NCBI RefSeq assembly: GCF_025836995.1
Contig: NZ_CP107546.1
Span: 1,426,001 to 1,490,000 of the forward strand
Direction of reading: 5' to 3'
Source: Microbacterium sp. M28
Lineage (GTDB): Bacteria > Actinomycetota > Actinomycetes > Actinomycetales > Microbacteriaceae
DNA length: 64,000 nucleotides
Shown: positions 46,808 through 56,393 of the stretch, piece after piece
Position numbering within the stretch: the stretch's first letter is position 1
Layout: each line of letters opens with the position of its first letter
Translations under genes and position numbers: made by a program
The notes under the pieces: model-generated
Database searches by the model: none
What the model was told of the DNA's origin: nothing
Seen by the model: only the letters and a program-made list of their open reading frames with translations

Positions 46808-47851
46808 TCACGCGTGCGGAGTGACGACCGCGCGTCCGCTGAGCTTCCCATCGTGCAGGTCGTGGTAGGCCTGCAGCGCATCATCCATCGAGTACGTCTT
46901 CACCTGCGGGATGATCTTGCCGGCGCGGTACAGCGCGACGACCTCGAACAGCTCCTCGATCGTGCCCCAGTAGGTGTTGGTGAGCTCGGCCTCGTAGGGA
47001 TTCGCGTAGAAGTTCCAGTCGACGGGTCCACCGGCGACGCCGACGACGGTGATGCGTCCACGACGCGCGATGACCTGTTGGGCGAGCTTGATGGTCGGCG
47101 TGATGCCGACGAAGTCGAACACGGCATCGACGCCCTGGCCACCGGTGGCCTCACGGATCCGCTCGGCCTGCCCTTCGCCTCCCGCCATCCCGACCGCGCC
47201 GGACTCCTCCGCCGCGGCGATCGCCTCGGGCTTGGTGTCGGTCGCGTAGACGGTCGCACCGGTGATCGCCGTGAGGATCTGCACCGCGATCTGGCCGAGT
47301 CCGCCGAGGCCGATCACCAGGGCGGACTTCCCGCCGCCCTGCAGCTTCGGAAGCGCGAGCTTGATCGCGTGGTACGGCGTGAGCCCGGCGTCCGACAGCG
47401 GCGCCGCGACGACCGGGTCGGCATCCCCGAGCGGCACGAGGTTGCGTGCCGGGACCGTCATGTATTCGGCCATGCCGCCGTCCCGGCCCAGCCCGGTGGC
47501 CAGGTACGGCTGGGTGGCCGCGTTGTAGCAGTAGGTGTCCTGCCCGCGCGAGCATGCCGGACAATGGCCGCAGCCGATCGGTCCGTAGGACAGGAACGCA
47601 TCGCCGACCGCGAGTCCGGTGACGCCTTCGCCGAGCTCCTCGATCCACCCGGAGTTCTCGTGCCCCAGGGTGTAGCTCGGCGCCAGCTGCTCGCCCATGC
47701 TCTGGTCGAACTGCTCGAACACGGCGACGTCGGAGTGGCAGGCGCCGGCACCTGCGATCTTGAGCAGGACCTCGCCGGGACCGGGGGCCGGACGCGGCAC
47801 GTCCTCGATGGTCGGGAACGTCTTCCAGGCGGTGAAACGGACGGCTTTCAC
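46808..47851 (-). CDS. Zinc-dependent alcohol dehydrogenase family protein
   Basis: A 347-residue medium-chain dehydrogenase. The catalytic zinc region GAGACHSDVAVFEQFD and GHENSGWIEELGEG is present. The structural-zinc loop (GCGHCPACSRGQDTYC) has four Cys. The nucleotide fold is ALVIGLGGLGQIAVQIL. Substrate unknown. The GTG at 47851 is used because a GAGGAG ribosome site lies a few bases upstream; the open frame extends further into tRNA-His. TAGGAT at 47883-47888 on the minus strand is a possible -10 box. Confidence 0.93.
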   Translation of the reverse strand: MKAVRFTAWKTFPTIEDVPRPAPGPGEVLLKIAGAGACHSDVAVFEQFDQSMGEQLAPSYTLGHENSGWIEELGEGVTGLAVGDAFLSYGPIGCGHCPACSRGQDTYCYNAATQPYLATGLGRDGGMAEYMTVPARNLVPLGDADPVVAAPLSDAGLTPYHAIKLALPKLQGGGKSALVIGLGGLGQIAVQILTAITGATVYATDTKPEAIAAAEESGAVGMAGGEGQAERIREATGGQGVDAVFDFVGITPTIKLAQQVIARRGRITVVGVAGGPVDWNFYANPYEAELTNTYWGTIEELFEVVALYRAGKIIPQVKTYSMDDALQAYHDLHDGKLSGRAVVTPHA

Positions 47852-47901
47852 GGGGCACTCCTCATCTCGACGGATACTGACGATCCTATCGAGGAGGGAG
47901 G

Positions 47902-47951
47902 GACAGAGCGAGGTGCTCGCGGCCGGGCGGAACGGCTGCGAACACCTCGCT
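47902..47951 (-). terminator. Hairpin downstream of tRNA-His
   Basis: Arms at 47907-47925 and 47933-47951 form a 19-base-pair stem with one G-U and one mismatch when read as minus-strand RNA, around a 7-base loop. It begins two bases after the tRNA-His CCA end. No T-run follows. It most likely ends the tRNA transcript. Confidence 0.65.
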
Positions 47952-47953
47952 GT

Positions 47954-48029
47954 TGGGGTGGCTAACGGGGCTCGAACCCGCGACCCCCGCGACCACAACG
48001 CGGTGCTCTACCAACTGAGCTATAGCCAC
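47954..48029 (-). tRNA. tRNA-His (anticodon GTG)
   Basis: A full cloverleaf of 76 bases: acceptor GTGGCTA with TAGCCAC, D-stem GCTC/GAGC, anticodon stem CCGCG/CGCGG with loop TTGTGGT, T-stem with TTCGAGC loop, and an encoded CCA. Discriminator C73 can pair with the G at position -1 (48030), the identity feature of tRNA-His. Confidence 0.97.
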
Positions 48030-48060
48030 CATGCGCCCGCTGTCAGCAGGCAACCAGACG

Positions 48061-48066
48061 ATTCTA
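48061..48066 (-). promoter_or_regulatory. Candidate -10 box for tRNA-His
   Basis: TAGAAT on the minus strand about 30 bases upstream of the mature 5' end. No good -35 match is seen. Confidence 0.4.
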
Positions 48067-48098
48067 ATACACGTCTGAGCATGCCGATGACACCTGCG

Positions 48099-48725
48099 TC
48101 AGATGTCCTCGGCGAACGTCGACACCGTCGCGCTGGCGATCTCGCGCGCCTCGTCGCTCGAGGGGCCGGGCTCGTCGACGAACACTGCCTCGCGGTAGTA
48201 GCGCAGCTCACGGATCGACTCGAGGATGTCGGCGAGCGCACGGTGCCCGCCGTCCTTCGCCGGAGCCTGGAAGAACACGCGCGGGTACCAGCGCCGGGAC
48301 AGCTCCTTGATGCTGGACACGTCGACATTGCGGTAGTGCAGCCACTGGTCGATCTGCGGCATGTATTTGGCGAGGAACATGCGGTCCGTGCCGATGGTGT
48401 TTCCGGCGAGGGGAGCCTTGCGCTCCAGGGGGACGAAACGCTTGATGTAGGCCAGGGTCTGAGCCTCGGCGTCTTCCAGGCTCACACCTGCCGGGATCTC
48501 GTCGATCAGGCCGGAAGAGCGGTGCATGTTCGTGACGAAGTCGTTCATGTTCGCCATCGCGGCATCGCTGGGTCTGATCACGATCTGGAAGCCCGGATCG
48601 AGCGGCTTCAGCTCGAAATCGGTGATGACGACGGCGATCTCGACGAGCTCGTCGATCTGGAGATCGAGTCCCGTCATCTCGCAGTCGATCCAGACGAGTC
48701 GATCGTTCTCAGACGCAGTTGCCAT
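48099..48725 (-). CDS. orn: Oligoribonuclease
   Basis: A 208-residue DEDDh 3'-to-5' exonuclease that degrades very short RNAs to mononucleotides. Exo motif I is LVWIDCEMTGLDL (Asp and Glu), motif II includes ...LAGNTIGTDRMFLAKYMP, and motif III HRALADILESIRELRYYRE carries the His and Asp. The ATG is six bases from a TAGGAT box, so it can be transcribed without a leader. It sits between tRNA-Arg and tRNA-His; orn next to tRNA-His is a recurring actinobacterial arrangement. Confidence 0.97.
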   Translation of the reverse strand: MATASENDRLVWIDCEMTGLDLQIDELVEIAVVITDFELKPLDPGFQIVIRPSDAAMANMNDFVTNMHRSSGLIDEIPAGVSLEDAEAQTLAYIKRFVPLERKAPLAGNTIGTDRMFLAKYMPQIDQWLHYRNVDVSSIKELSRRWYPRVFFQAPAKDGGHRALADILESIRELRYYREAVFVDEPGPSSDEAREIASATVSTFAEDI

Positions 48726-48731
48726 ACAGGC

Positions 48732-48737
48732 ATCCTA
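48732..48737 (-). promoter_or_regulatory. -10 box for leaderless orn
   Basis: TAGGAT on the minus strand followed by 6 bases and the ATG at 48725, between tRNA-Arg and orn. Confidence 0.5.
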
Positions 48738-48756
48738 ATGAGCGCACGGACATCGG

Positions 48757-48828
48757 CCCCTCAGGCAGGATTCGAACCTGCGACCGGCGACTTAGAAGAT
48801 CGATGCTCTTCCGCTGAGCTACTGAGGG
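48757..48828 (-). tRNA. tRNA-Arg (anticodon TCT)
   Basis: A 72-base cloverleaf: acceptor CCCTCAG/CTGAGGG, D-stem GCTC/GAGC, anticodon loop CTTCTAA (TCT), T-stem GCAGG/CCTGC, and discriminator G. The anticodon stem has one mismatch at 27-43 and a T-G pair at 31-39. CCA is not encoded (CCG follows). The first ten bases overlap the end of the HNH gene, whose TAG stop is tRNA positions 8-10. Confidence 0.93.
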
Positions 48829-49334
48829 TCTTGTCCAAGAATACCGACATCGCGGTCAGTCTCGCCGCGGGCCGCTCGAGCCGCGCGCCATTCTCGTGAG
48901 TAGGACCGCCGTCGTGAGCGGCAGGCGTCGCACGGGCACCCGTGCCGACCCTTGGCGCCGCCGCCATGGGGGACGCGGGGTCGTCGATCATCCGTCGTGA
49001 TGGCGGGGGCGGTCAAGGGAGAGCCTTCAGCGAGCCGGAACTTGAGATGGTTCGCGCGTCGGGCACCTCGCCGACGGTGGCAATTCGCGCAGACCACTTC
49101 GCACTTCTCGATCTCCTGAAGGATCAATGCCCAGGACCGAGTCGATGCGTTCACGGCGCGCCCGATCTCGAACCGCTTCTCCGAATCCGGCAGGTGATCG
49201 AAATCGAGCACGACAGGATCGGGTTCGCCGCAGTCCGTACAGGGATGGGTAGCCAGATAGTCCATCAGCCGTACGAAGTTGCGGAATCTGTGTCGCGCCT
49301 GCAATTCGCGCACGCGCGCAGCGTCAGTCGCCAT
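48819..49334 (-). CDS. HNH-like nuclease family protein overlapping tRNA-Arg
   Basis: A 171-residue protein. The central part has CTDCGEPDPVVLDFDHLP and ...EIEKCEVVCANCHRRR, the CxxC, Asp-His and CxNCH pattern of small HNH nuclease-type domains with a structural zinc. The basic C-terminus adds CPCDACRSRRRSYSRE. Function is unknown; a DNA nick or repair role is possible. The ATG at 49334 has an AGGTGA site eight bases upstream; a GTG at 49346 overlapping the previous stop is the alternative. The stop codon is inside tRNA-Arg. Confidence 0.82.
   Translation of the reverse strand: MATDAARVRELQARHRFRNFVRLMDYLATHPCTDCGEPDPVVLDFDHLPDSEKRFEIGRAVNASTRSWALILQEIEKCEVVCANCHRRRGARRANHLKFRLAEGSPLTAPAITTDDRRPRVPHGGGAKGRHGCPCDACRSRRRSYSREWRAARAARGETDRDVGILGQDPQ
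48838..48843 (-). promoter_or_regulatory. Candidate -10 box for tRNA-Arg, inside the HNH coding region
   Basis: TATTCT on the minus strand, nine bases upstream of the mature tRNA 5' end. It lies in the last codons of the HNH gene. Confidence 0.45.
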
Positions 49335-49342
49335 CGGACGCG

Positions 49343-49615
49343 TCACCTCAGATAGCGCAGCGTCTGGACGGCCTCGTCGGCAGTCCAGAACTCGCCGATG
49401 AGCCGGAAAGATCCGGAAGCGAGGTGAAGACGCTCGGCGCGGTATCGCAAGCCCAGTGGTTCGGCGACGATGCGAAGATGGCCCAGGATCCGCCCGGACC
49501 GATCCTGCACGCGCCACAGGTGATCGCCTGCTCGGATGAGGTTCTCGCGGCTGGACGACAGCTTCGGGGTGGCGTAGGGGATGTCGGGAAGAGCGGCGAT
49601 CGTGTGAGTGTGCAT
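49343..49615 (-). CDS. Small protein of unknown function beside the ssb paralogue
   Basis: A 90-residue protein with an excellent ribosome site (GAAAGGAG) before its ATG. No family is recognised. The middle has alternating residues (HLWRVQDRSGRILGHLRIV, then GLRYRAERLHLASGSFRLIGEFW) suggesting a small beta-sheet domain. It is divergent from the ssb paralogue across a 216-base region and its stop is next to the HNH gene start, so the two may form an operon. Confidence 0.75.
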   Translation of the reverse strand: MHTHTIAALPDIPYATPKLSSSRENLIRAGDHLWRVQDRSGRILGHLRIVAEPLGLRYRAERLHLASGSFRLIGEFWTADEAVQTLRYLR

Positions 49616-49724
49616 CGGTATCTCCTTTCGCCATCGAACATATGACCGACCACCGACATCGGTTCCGGCCGGCGCACGGTGAAGCCGGGCGCACCGCTCT
49701 GCACGGATGCGCTGATGAGGCCGG

Positions 49725-49733
49725 TTATCCACC
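49725..49733 (+). other. Single DnaA-box-like sequence
   Basis: TTATCCACC differs from the consensus TTATCCACA only at the last base. It lies in the 216-base region between the 90-residue gene and the ssb paralogue. I see no cluster of such boxes, so it may be chance or a regulatory DnaA site, not an origin. Confidence 0.3.
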
Positions 49734-49831
49734 GGTGTCGTCGAGGCCGCGGCGTCCACGACGCAGGGTTCGGCGGTACCGGGCACGCTGTTCGTCAGCC
49801 GGGCGCGACCCGGGATCATGAGGAGAAGACG

Positions 49832-50347
49832 ATGAACGACACCATCACGATCATGGGATTCATCGGGAACGACCCTGGCGGCAACACGACGGCGGGCGGA
49901 GTCCCCGTCGTGAACTTCCGGGTGGGCAGCAGCCAGAGCCGCTACGACGCGAAGACGCAGACGTGGATCGACACCGGGACCAACTGGTACAACGTCTCGG
50001 CCTACCGACAGCTCGCCGTCCAGGCGCGCGCGTCGCTGCAGAAGGGGCATCCGGTCATCGTGACGGGCCGACTCCGGGTTCGGGACTGGGACAACGGCAC
50101 GGCCCGCGGTACGAGCCTCGACATCGATGCCGAGGCGATCGGTCACGACCTGCGCTGGGGGACGAGCGCCTTCGTCCGCAACCGGCCGCCGGCCGCACGG
50201 ACGTCGAGTTCGGACGCCGTCGACTCCGTTCCCGCCGAGCGGGACCCGGCATCCGAGTCCGATCTCGACGAGGACGCCGATCGTGACGGCGAGGCGGAGG
50301 TGGTCGATCCGGCTTGGGGGCTCGAGCCGACCCACACCGCTGCGTGA
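49832..50347 (+). CDS. Single-stranded DNA-binding protein paralogue
   Basis: A 171-residue SSB. The OB-fold spans about residues 1-115: TITIMGFIGNDPGGNTTAGGVPVVNFRVGSS, then WYNVSAYRQLAVQARASLQKGHPVIVTGRLRVRDW. The C-terminal part is acidic and unstructured, but the end (LEPTHTAA) lacks the DDDIPF-type tip that binds replication partners. It is probably an accessory SSB beside the main one. ATG with AGGAGAAG ribosome site. Alternative start upstream lies in low-complexity sequence. Confidence 0.9.
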   Translation: MNDTITIMGFIGNDPGGNTTAGGVPVVNFRVGSSQSRYDAKTQTWIDTGTNWYNVSAYRQLAVQARASLQKGHPVIVTGRLRVRDWDNGTARGTSLDIDAEAIGHDLRWGTSAFVRNRPPAARTSSSDAVDSVPAERDPASESDLDEDADRDGEAEVVDPAWGLEPTHTAA

Positions 50348-50377
50348 CGTGTTCGCGGGGTCGGCGATGCGCGCACC

Positions 50378-50383
50378 TAGACT
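50378..50383 (+). promoter_or_regulatory. -10 box for the leaderless lipoprotein gene
   Basis: TAGACT followed by 6 bases and the GTG at 50390. Confidence 0.45.
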
Positions 50384-50389
50384 CGAACC

Positions 50390-50890
50390 GTGCTTCGCCG
50401 ACCCGCCGCTCCTGCCGCTCGAACGTTCGCGTCTGCCGCGGCCGCGGTTCTCGTGCTCTCGCTCGCTGCGTGCTCCCCGGAGCCGACGCAGCCCCCGCCG
50501 CCTTCGGCGTCGGCTTCGACCGTCCCCACGCCGGGCGCGACCGAGCCGTGGGCACCGGCGCTCGTCCCGGACGGCACGGCGGCGGACAATCTGCCGCTGT
50601 TCGCCTCGGTCATCGCCCAGGTATGGGCCTCCGACCAGCGCGCGCAGGGGCGGGCCTACATCGACGCTCTCGTCGCTGCCGGGTTCGACAAGGCAGCCAT
50701 GCAGGTCACCGCGGATGAGACGACCGTCGGCAATCCGGTCGAGAGCCTCCAGTTCTCGGTGCGATGGGGAGAGACCGAGTGTCTGGTCGGTCAGGTCGGC
50801 CCGTCGACGGGGGACCCCGTGACGACCGTGACGGACCAGCTCGCGGAAGGGCGCTGCCTGATCGGGGCGACGCGGCCCATCGACTGGTGA
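50390..50890 (+). CDS. Lipoprotein, DUF6993-like
   Basis: A 166-residue exported lipoprotein. The signal peptide ends with a lipobox (LAAC, Cys28) and is followed by a Pro/Ser/Ala linker. The domain LPLFASVIAQVWASDQRAQGRAY and VRWGETECLVGQVG resembles a family common in Microbacteriaceae that I associate with DUF6993; the label is from memory. Function unknown. GTG start with no leader. ettA begins 73 bases downstream with its own ribosome site. Confidence 0.82.
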   Translation: MLRRPAAPAARTFASAAAAVLVLSLAACSPEPTQPPPPSASASTVPTPGATEPWAPALVPDGTAADNLPLFASVIAQVWASDQRAQGRAYIDALVAAGFDKAAMQVTADETTVGNPVESLQFSVRWGETECLVGQVGPSTGDPVTTVTDQLAEGRCLIGATRPIDW

Positions 50891-50963
50891 CCGAGAACCG
50901 CACAGCACGCAGCCGGTAGGCTGGAGTGTCGATTCACGACGCCAACAGAAGGAGCGGTTTTCC

Positions 50964-52635
<1,672 letters not shown>

Positions 52636-52643
<8 letters not shown>

Positions 52644-53106
52644 GCTGCACATCCCCATCCACCTTCGGTGGGGCGATCTCGACGCGTTCAACCACGTCAA
52701 CAACACCTCGATGCTGAAACTGCTCGAGGAGGCGCGCGTACGCGCCTTCTGGAAGCCGGCGCCGGGGGAGCAGGCGCCGAGCACGGCGGTGTTGGACTCC
52801 GGCATCGAACAGGGCGTGCTCACGCTCATCGCGCGGCAGGAGATCGAGTACCTCGCGCCGGTGCCGTATCAGCGGCATCCGCTCGAGGTGCAGATGTGGT
52901 TCGGCAAGCTGGGCGGATCCAGCGTCGAGGTCTGCTACGAGGTGCACAACGACCCGGCATCCGTGGAGCGCGTGATCTACGCGCGCTCCACGGCGGTGAT
53001 CGTGCTGGTCGATGCGAAGACGGGACGCCCGACGCGCATCAGTCCGGAGATGCGCACCGCGTGGGAACCGTACATCGGCGAGTCGATCGTCTACGCGCAC
53101 CGCTGA
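52636..53106 (+). CDS. Hotdog-fold acyl-CoA thioesterase
   Basis: A 156-residue hotdog protein of the 4-hydroxybenzoyl-CoA thioesterase type. The motif LRWGDLDAFNHVNNTSMLKLLEEAR carries the catalytic Asp and neighbouring residues; QEIEYLAPVPY and SVEVCYEVH follow. The substrate acyl-CoA is unknown. The GTG overlaps the ettA stop by 8 bases, so they are coupled. It converges with another thioesterase (tesB-like) 16 bases on, an unusual juxtaposition of two acyl-CoA thioesterases. Confidence 0.9.
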
Positions 53107-53121
53107 CGCTCGCCGCGCCGG

Positions 53122-54018
53122 TCAGTCTTCGGAGGCCTCGTCAGGGACGCGGATCATGATCTCCTGCGCGACGCTCGCCACGAGGACGGCCTCGCGCGTG
53201 TAGATCCGTCCGGAGGCCAGTCCGCGTCCGCCGCGGGCGTTCGGCGACTCCTGGACGTAGAGCAGCCACTGGTCCGCCCTCGCCGGCCGGTGCCACCACA
53301 TCGCGTGGTCGAGGCTCGCCACCTTGAGCCCCCTGAGCGCCCAGGACACTCCGTGCGCGCGCAGGATCGACTCCTGGATGGTCATGTCGCTGAGGTACGC
53401 CAGAGCCGCGCGGTGCAGGCGTTCGTCATCCGGCATCTGCGAGCGGATGCGCATCCACACGGCCTGATGCGGTCGCCGCTCGCCCTCCACCGTGAGGTAG
53501 ATCGGGCCCTCGACATGGCGCACGTCCGCTGGGCGGTCGCGCAGCATCCGCATCGACAGCGGATGCACCCCTGCGACCAGTTCCTCATCGGGTGCGAGGT
53601 CCTCGGGTTCGGGGATGCCGCCCGGCATGGGCACGGCGTGCTCGACACCGGGGCTCTCGTCCTGGAACGACGCGATCATGGAGAAGATCGGCACACCGTT
53701 CTGGTACGCCTGAGAACGTCGCGTCGAGAACGAGCGGCCGTCGTGGATACGATCCACCGCGATCGTCAGTCCCTGCGAAGCATCCCCCGGGCGCAGGAAG
53801 TATCCGTGCATCGAGTGGACGGCCCGCTCCGGCGGCATGGTCCGCTCGGCCGCGATCAGCGACTGAGCGAGCACCTGACCGCCGTAGATGCGCCCGGTCG
53901 GCATGGCGTGGGAGCGACCGGTGAAGATGTCCTCGGTCGTGCGCGCTGAACTCTCGTCCAGATCGAGCACGTCCAGCAGCAGATCCACGGATGCCTCGGC
54001 GTGGGCGTCTTCGCTCAT
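53122..54018 (-). CDS. tesB: Acyl-CoA thioesterase II (TesB-like)
   Basis: A 298-residue double-hotdog thioesterase. Visible are the N-terminal SVDLLLDVLDLDESS..., GRIYGGQVLAQSLIAAERTM, VHSMHGYFLRPGD, VDRIHDGRSFSTRRSQAYQNG, and the C-terminal ...ASLDHAMWWHRPARADQW. It hydrolyses medium to long acyl-CoAs in the family. The ATG at 54018 is preferred; the upstream extension is Arg-rich. A TAGACT -10 box lies 36 bases upstream, giving a leader with a GGAAGGA site. Its promoter is shared with the divergent gene. Confidence 0.93.
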   Translation of the reverse strand: MSEDAHAEASVDLLLDVLDLDESSARTTEDIFTGRSHAMPTGRIYGGQVLAQSLIAAERTMPPERAVHSMHGYFLRPGDASQGLTIAVDRIHDGRSFSTRRSQAYQNGVPIFSMIASFQDESPGVEHAVPMPGGIPEPEDLAPDEELVAGVHPLSMRMLRDRPADVRHVEGPIYLTVEGERRPHQAVWMRIRSQMPDDERLHRAALAYLSDMTIQESILRAHGVSWALRGLKVASLDHAMWWHRPARADQWLLYVQESPNARGGRGLASGRIYTREAVLVASVAQEIMIRVPDEASED

Positions 54019-54053
54019 GACGGTCCTTCCCGCGGCCCGGCGCCGCACCTCGG

Positions 54054-54060
54054 TAGTCTA
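54054..54060. promoter_or_regulatory. Bidirectional -10 element TAGTCTA
   Basis: On the plus strand TAGTCT (54054-54059) lies 7 bases before the GTG at 54067. On the minus strand TAGACT (54060-54055) lies 36 bases before the tesB ATG. One seven-base element can serve both divergent genes. Confidence 0.5.
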
Positions 54061-54066
54061 GAGCGC

Positions 54067-54732
54067 GTGCCTCCCCGCCTCGTGCTCGCCGATCCCGAAA
54101 CCGCCAGAGACGTCCTGACCTTCGTGGGCCGCGCCACGCGCATCTCCGATGAGGGCGTCCGGCTGCAGGCCCGCGGCGGCGTCCTCGCGCTCACGACAGC
54201 CGTTCTCGCTCCGCACGGGCTGTTCGATCAGACCCCGACGATCCTCGCCATGCGGATCGTCAATGCAGACCCCGAACTCGAGTGCGATCTGGTGGTGACC
54301 TCTCTCGCGGCCACCGAGGACGACCGGATGCTGGAACTGCCCGAAACCGCGCTGTCGCCGTCCTGGGCGGGTATCGCTCCGCCCCGCGGCGACTGGCAGC
54401 GCGAGACGTCTCTCACGGCATCCGGCATCGCCCAGCGTGCGCAGTGGGGCATCAGCGCTGTCGCCCACGGCACGACCCCCGGGGGCGGCGAAGAGGCGGT
54501 CCGCGCACTGCGAGCGGCGATCTGGGGCGAACCGGACCCCGACCTCGGCGACCTGCCTCGCGGCATGGCGTTCGCGGCCGACGCGCTCGGCTTCATCTCC
54601 GGGCAGGAGGAGATCCCTGTGATGCGCTCCGGCCGCTGGACGCGCATCGCGTTCCAGCGCGGGCATGTCCTGTCCCGCGGGCCGGTCGCCACGGGGCTGA
54701 CGCCTGTCCGCGGAACCGGTACGGCCGGTTAG
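54067..54732 (+). CDS. Conserved actinobacterial protein of unknown function
   Basis: A 221-residue soluble protein. The N-terminal half has VLTFVGRATRISDEGVRLQARGGVLALTTAVLAPHGL, the C-terminal half includes MAFAADALGFISGQEEIPVMRSGRWTRIAFQRGHVL. I recognise no named domain or catalytic motif. The GTG at 54067 fits the -10 box; the longer open frame starts within tesB. Its stop overlaps the stop of the convergent FAD gene by 4 bases. Confidence 0.8.
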   Translation: MPPRLVLADPETARDVLTFVGRATRISDEGVRLQARGGVLALTTAVLAPHGLFDQTPTILAMRIVNADPELECDLVVTSLAATEDDRMLELPETALSPSWAGIAPPRGDWQRETSLTASGIAQRAQWGISAVAHGTTPGGGEEAVRALRAAIWGEPDPDLGDLPRGMAFAADALGFISGQEEIPVMRSGRWTRIAFQRGHVLSRGPVATGLTPVRGTGTAG

Positions 54733-56393
54733 ACGGATCGCCCGGCGGCGCGGCCGGCCTGGCGTCCCGAGAACAGGCATCCGCCGAGGAACGTGCCCTC
54801 CAGCGCGCGGTAGCCGTGGACGCCGCCTCCGCCGAAGCCGCTCGCCTCGCCCGCCGCATACAGGCCGGGAATCGGTGACCCAGCGGCGTCGAGCGCTCGC
54901 CCGTCCAGATCGGTCTGGATGCCGCCGAGCGACTTTCGTGTCAGCACGTGCAGCTTGACCGCGATCAGAGGGCCGGCCGCGAGATCCTGCAGCCGGTGCG
55001 GAGTAGCGGTGCGGATCAGCTTGTCTCCGCGGTACGAGCGCATCGAGCGCAGCATGCCGATCTGCGCGTCCTTGGTGAAGTCGTTGTCGATCTCGCGGTC
55101 GCGCGCGACGATCTCACGGCGGACGTGCTCGATATCCAGCAGATCGCCGTCCGGCGCCAGGCGCAGCTGATCGAGCAGGGTGTCGAGATCGTTCTCGACG
55201 ATGAAGTCCTCGCCTTCGTCGAGGAACGCCTGCACGGGTCCGGTCGGCCCCTTGGCGAGCCGCGACTTCAGCAGCAGGGGCACGTCCTTTCCGGTCAGAT
55301 CCGGGTTCTGCTCGCTGCCGGACAGCGCGAACTCCTTCTCCACGATCTGCCGGGTCGTGATGAACCAGGAATGGTCGTGTCCGGTCGCTCGCAGATGCGC
55401 GAGGGTGCCGAGTGTGTCGAATCCGGGGAACAGCGGAACGGGGAGCCGCTTGCCCGTCGCATCGAGCCACAGCGACGACGGTCCGGGGAGGATCCGGATG
55501 CCGTGACCGGGCCAGACCGGATCCCAGTTCGTGATCCCCTCGACGTAGTGCCACATCCGGTCGCCGTTGATCAGGTGCGCACCTGCCGCCGCGGAGACCG
55601 CGTGCATCGAGCCGTCCACGTAGGCGGGCACCCCCGAGAGCATATGAGCCGGTGCGGTCCCGAGGCGCTCGGGCCAGGACGCGCGCACGAGGTCGTGATT
55701 GCCGCCGATGCCGCCGGAGGAGACGACGGTGGCGCCGGCCGCGATCTCGAACTCCCCGACGACCTCCCGACTGCTCGCCACGCCCCGCGGCTCCGAGGTG
55801 CTCGCGAGGACATCGCCTCGCGCGCCGGTGACGGTTCCGTTCGAGAGCACCAGTTCGGTCACGCGGTGACGAGGGAGGATCGTCAGCGTTCCGGCATCCG
55901 CAGCGGTGTGGACGGCGGCCGCGAAGGGCTCGACGATCCCGGGACCGGTGCCCCAGGTGATGTGGAAGCGGGGGACCGAGTTCCCCGGCCCCAGCGCACC
56001 GTAGCCGCCGCGCTCCGCCCAGCCGACCACGGGGAAGAACCCCACGCCCTTCTCCCGCAGCCAGGCGCGCTTCTCGCCCGCGGCGAACTCCAGATACGCC
56101 TCGGCCCATCTCCTCGGCCAGGCATCCTCTGGCCGATCGAAACCGGCAGTGCCGAGCCAGTCCTGCGTGGCGAGCTCGAGGGAGTCCTTGATCCCCATGC
56201 GGCGCTGTTCGGGGGAGTCGACGAAGAACAGCCCGCCGAACGACCACCAGGCCTGCCCGCCCAGGTTCGAGAGCGGCTCCTGATCGACGAGGATGACGCG
56301 TCTCCCGGACGCCGCGGCCTCGGAGGCTGCGACCAGGCCTGCCAGCCCCCATCCGATCACCAGGACATCAGCGGACAGGGGCGTGGTGGTCAT
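54729..56393 (-). CDS. FAD-binding dehydrogenase
   Basis: A 554-residue flavoprotein of the fumarate reductase/3-ketosteroid dehydrogenase fold. The dinucleotide fold VLVIGWGLAGLVAASEAAASGRRVILVDQE is at the N-terminus, with Gly-rich TVVSSGGIGGNHDLVRASW and the C-terminal GLYAAGEASGFGGGGVHGY. It resembles the PRK12834-type FAD-binding dehydrogenase of actinobacteria; the substrate is unknown. ATG 56393 overlaps the stop of the haemoglobin gene. Last gene in the mscS-glbO-FAD operon. Confidence 0.92.
   Translation of the reverse strand: MTTTPLSADVLVIGWGLAGLVAASEAAASGRRVILVDQEPLSNLGGQAWWSFGGLFFVDSPEQRRMGIKDSLELATQDWLGTAGFDRPEDAWPRRWAEAYLEFAAGEKRAWLREKGVGFFPVVGWAERGGYGALGPGNSVPRFHITWGTGPGIVEPFAAAVHTAADAGTLTILPRHRVTELVLSNGTVTGARGDVLASTSEPRGVASSREVVGEFEIAAGATVVSSGGIGGNHDLVRASWPERLGTAPAHMLSGVPAYVDGSMHAVSAAAGAHLINGDRMWHYVEGITNWDPVWPGHGIRILPGPSSLWLDATGKRLPVPLFPGFDTLGTLAHLRATGHDHSWFITTRQIVEKEFALSGSEQNPDLTGKDVPLLLKSRLAKGPTGPVQAFLDEGEDFIVENDLDTLLDQLRLAPDGDLLDIEHVRREIVARDREIDNDFTKDAQIGMLRSMRSYRGDKLIRTATPHRLQDLAAGPLIAVKLHVLTRKSLGGIQTDLDGRALDAAGSPIPGLYAAGEASGFGGGGVHGYRALEGTFLGGCLFSGRQAGRAAGRSV

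Noticed and set aside
48757..48828. tRNA-Arg as an integration site
   Set aside because: No duplicated tRNA 3' segment, integrase or phage gene is seen on either side; the overlap is with a coding gene at the 5' end.
49725..49733. Replication origin
   Set aside because: Only one imperfect DnaA box, no cluster, no dnaA, dnaN or AT-rich region; the surroundings are ordinary genes.
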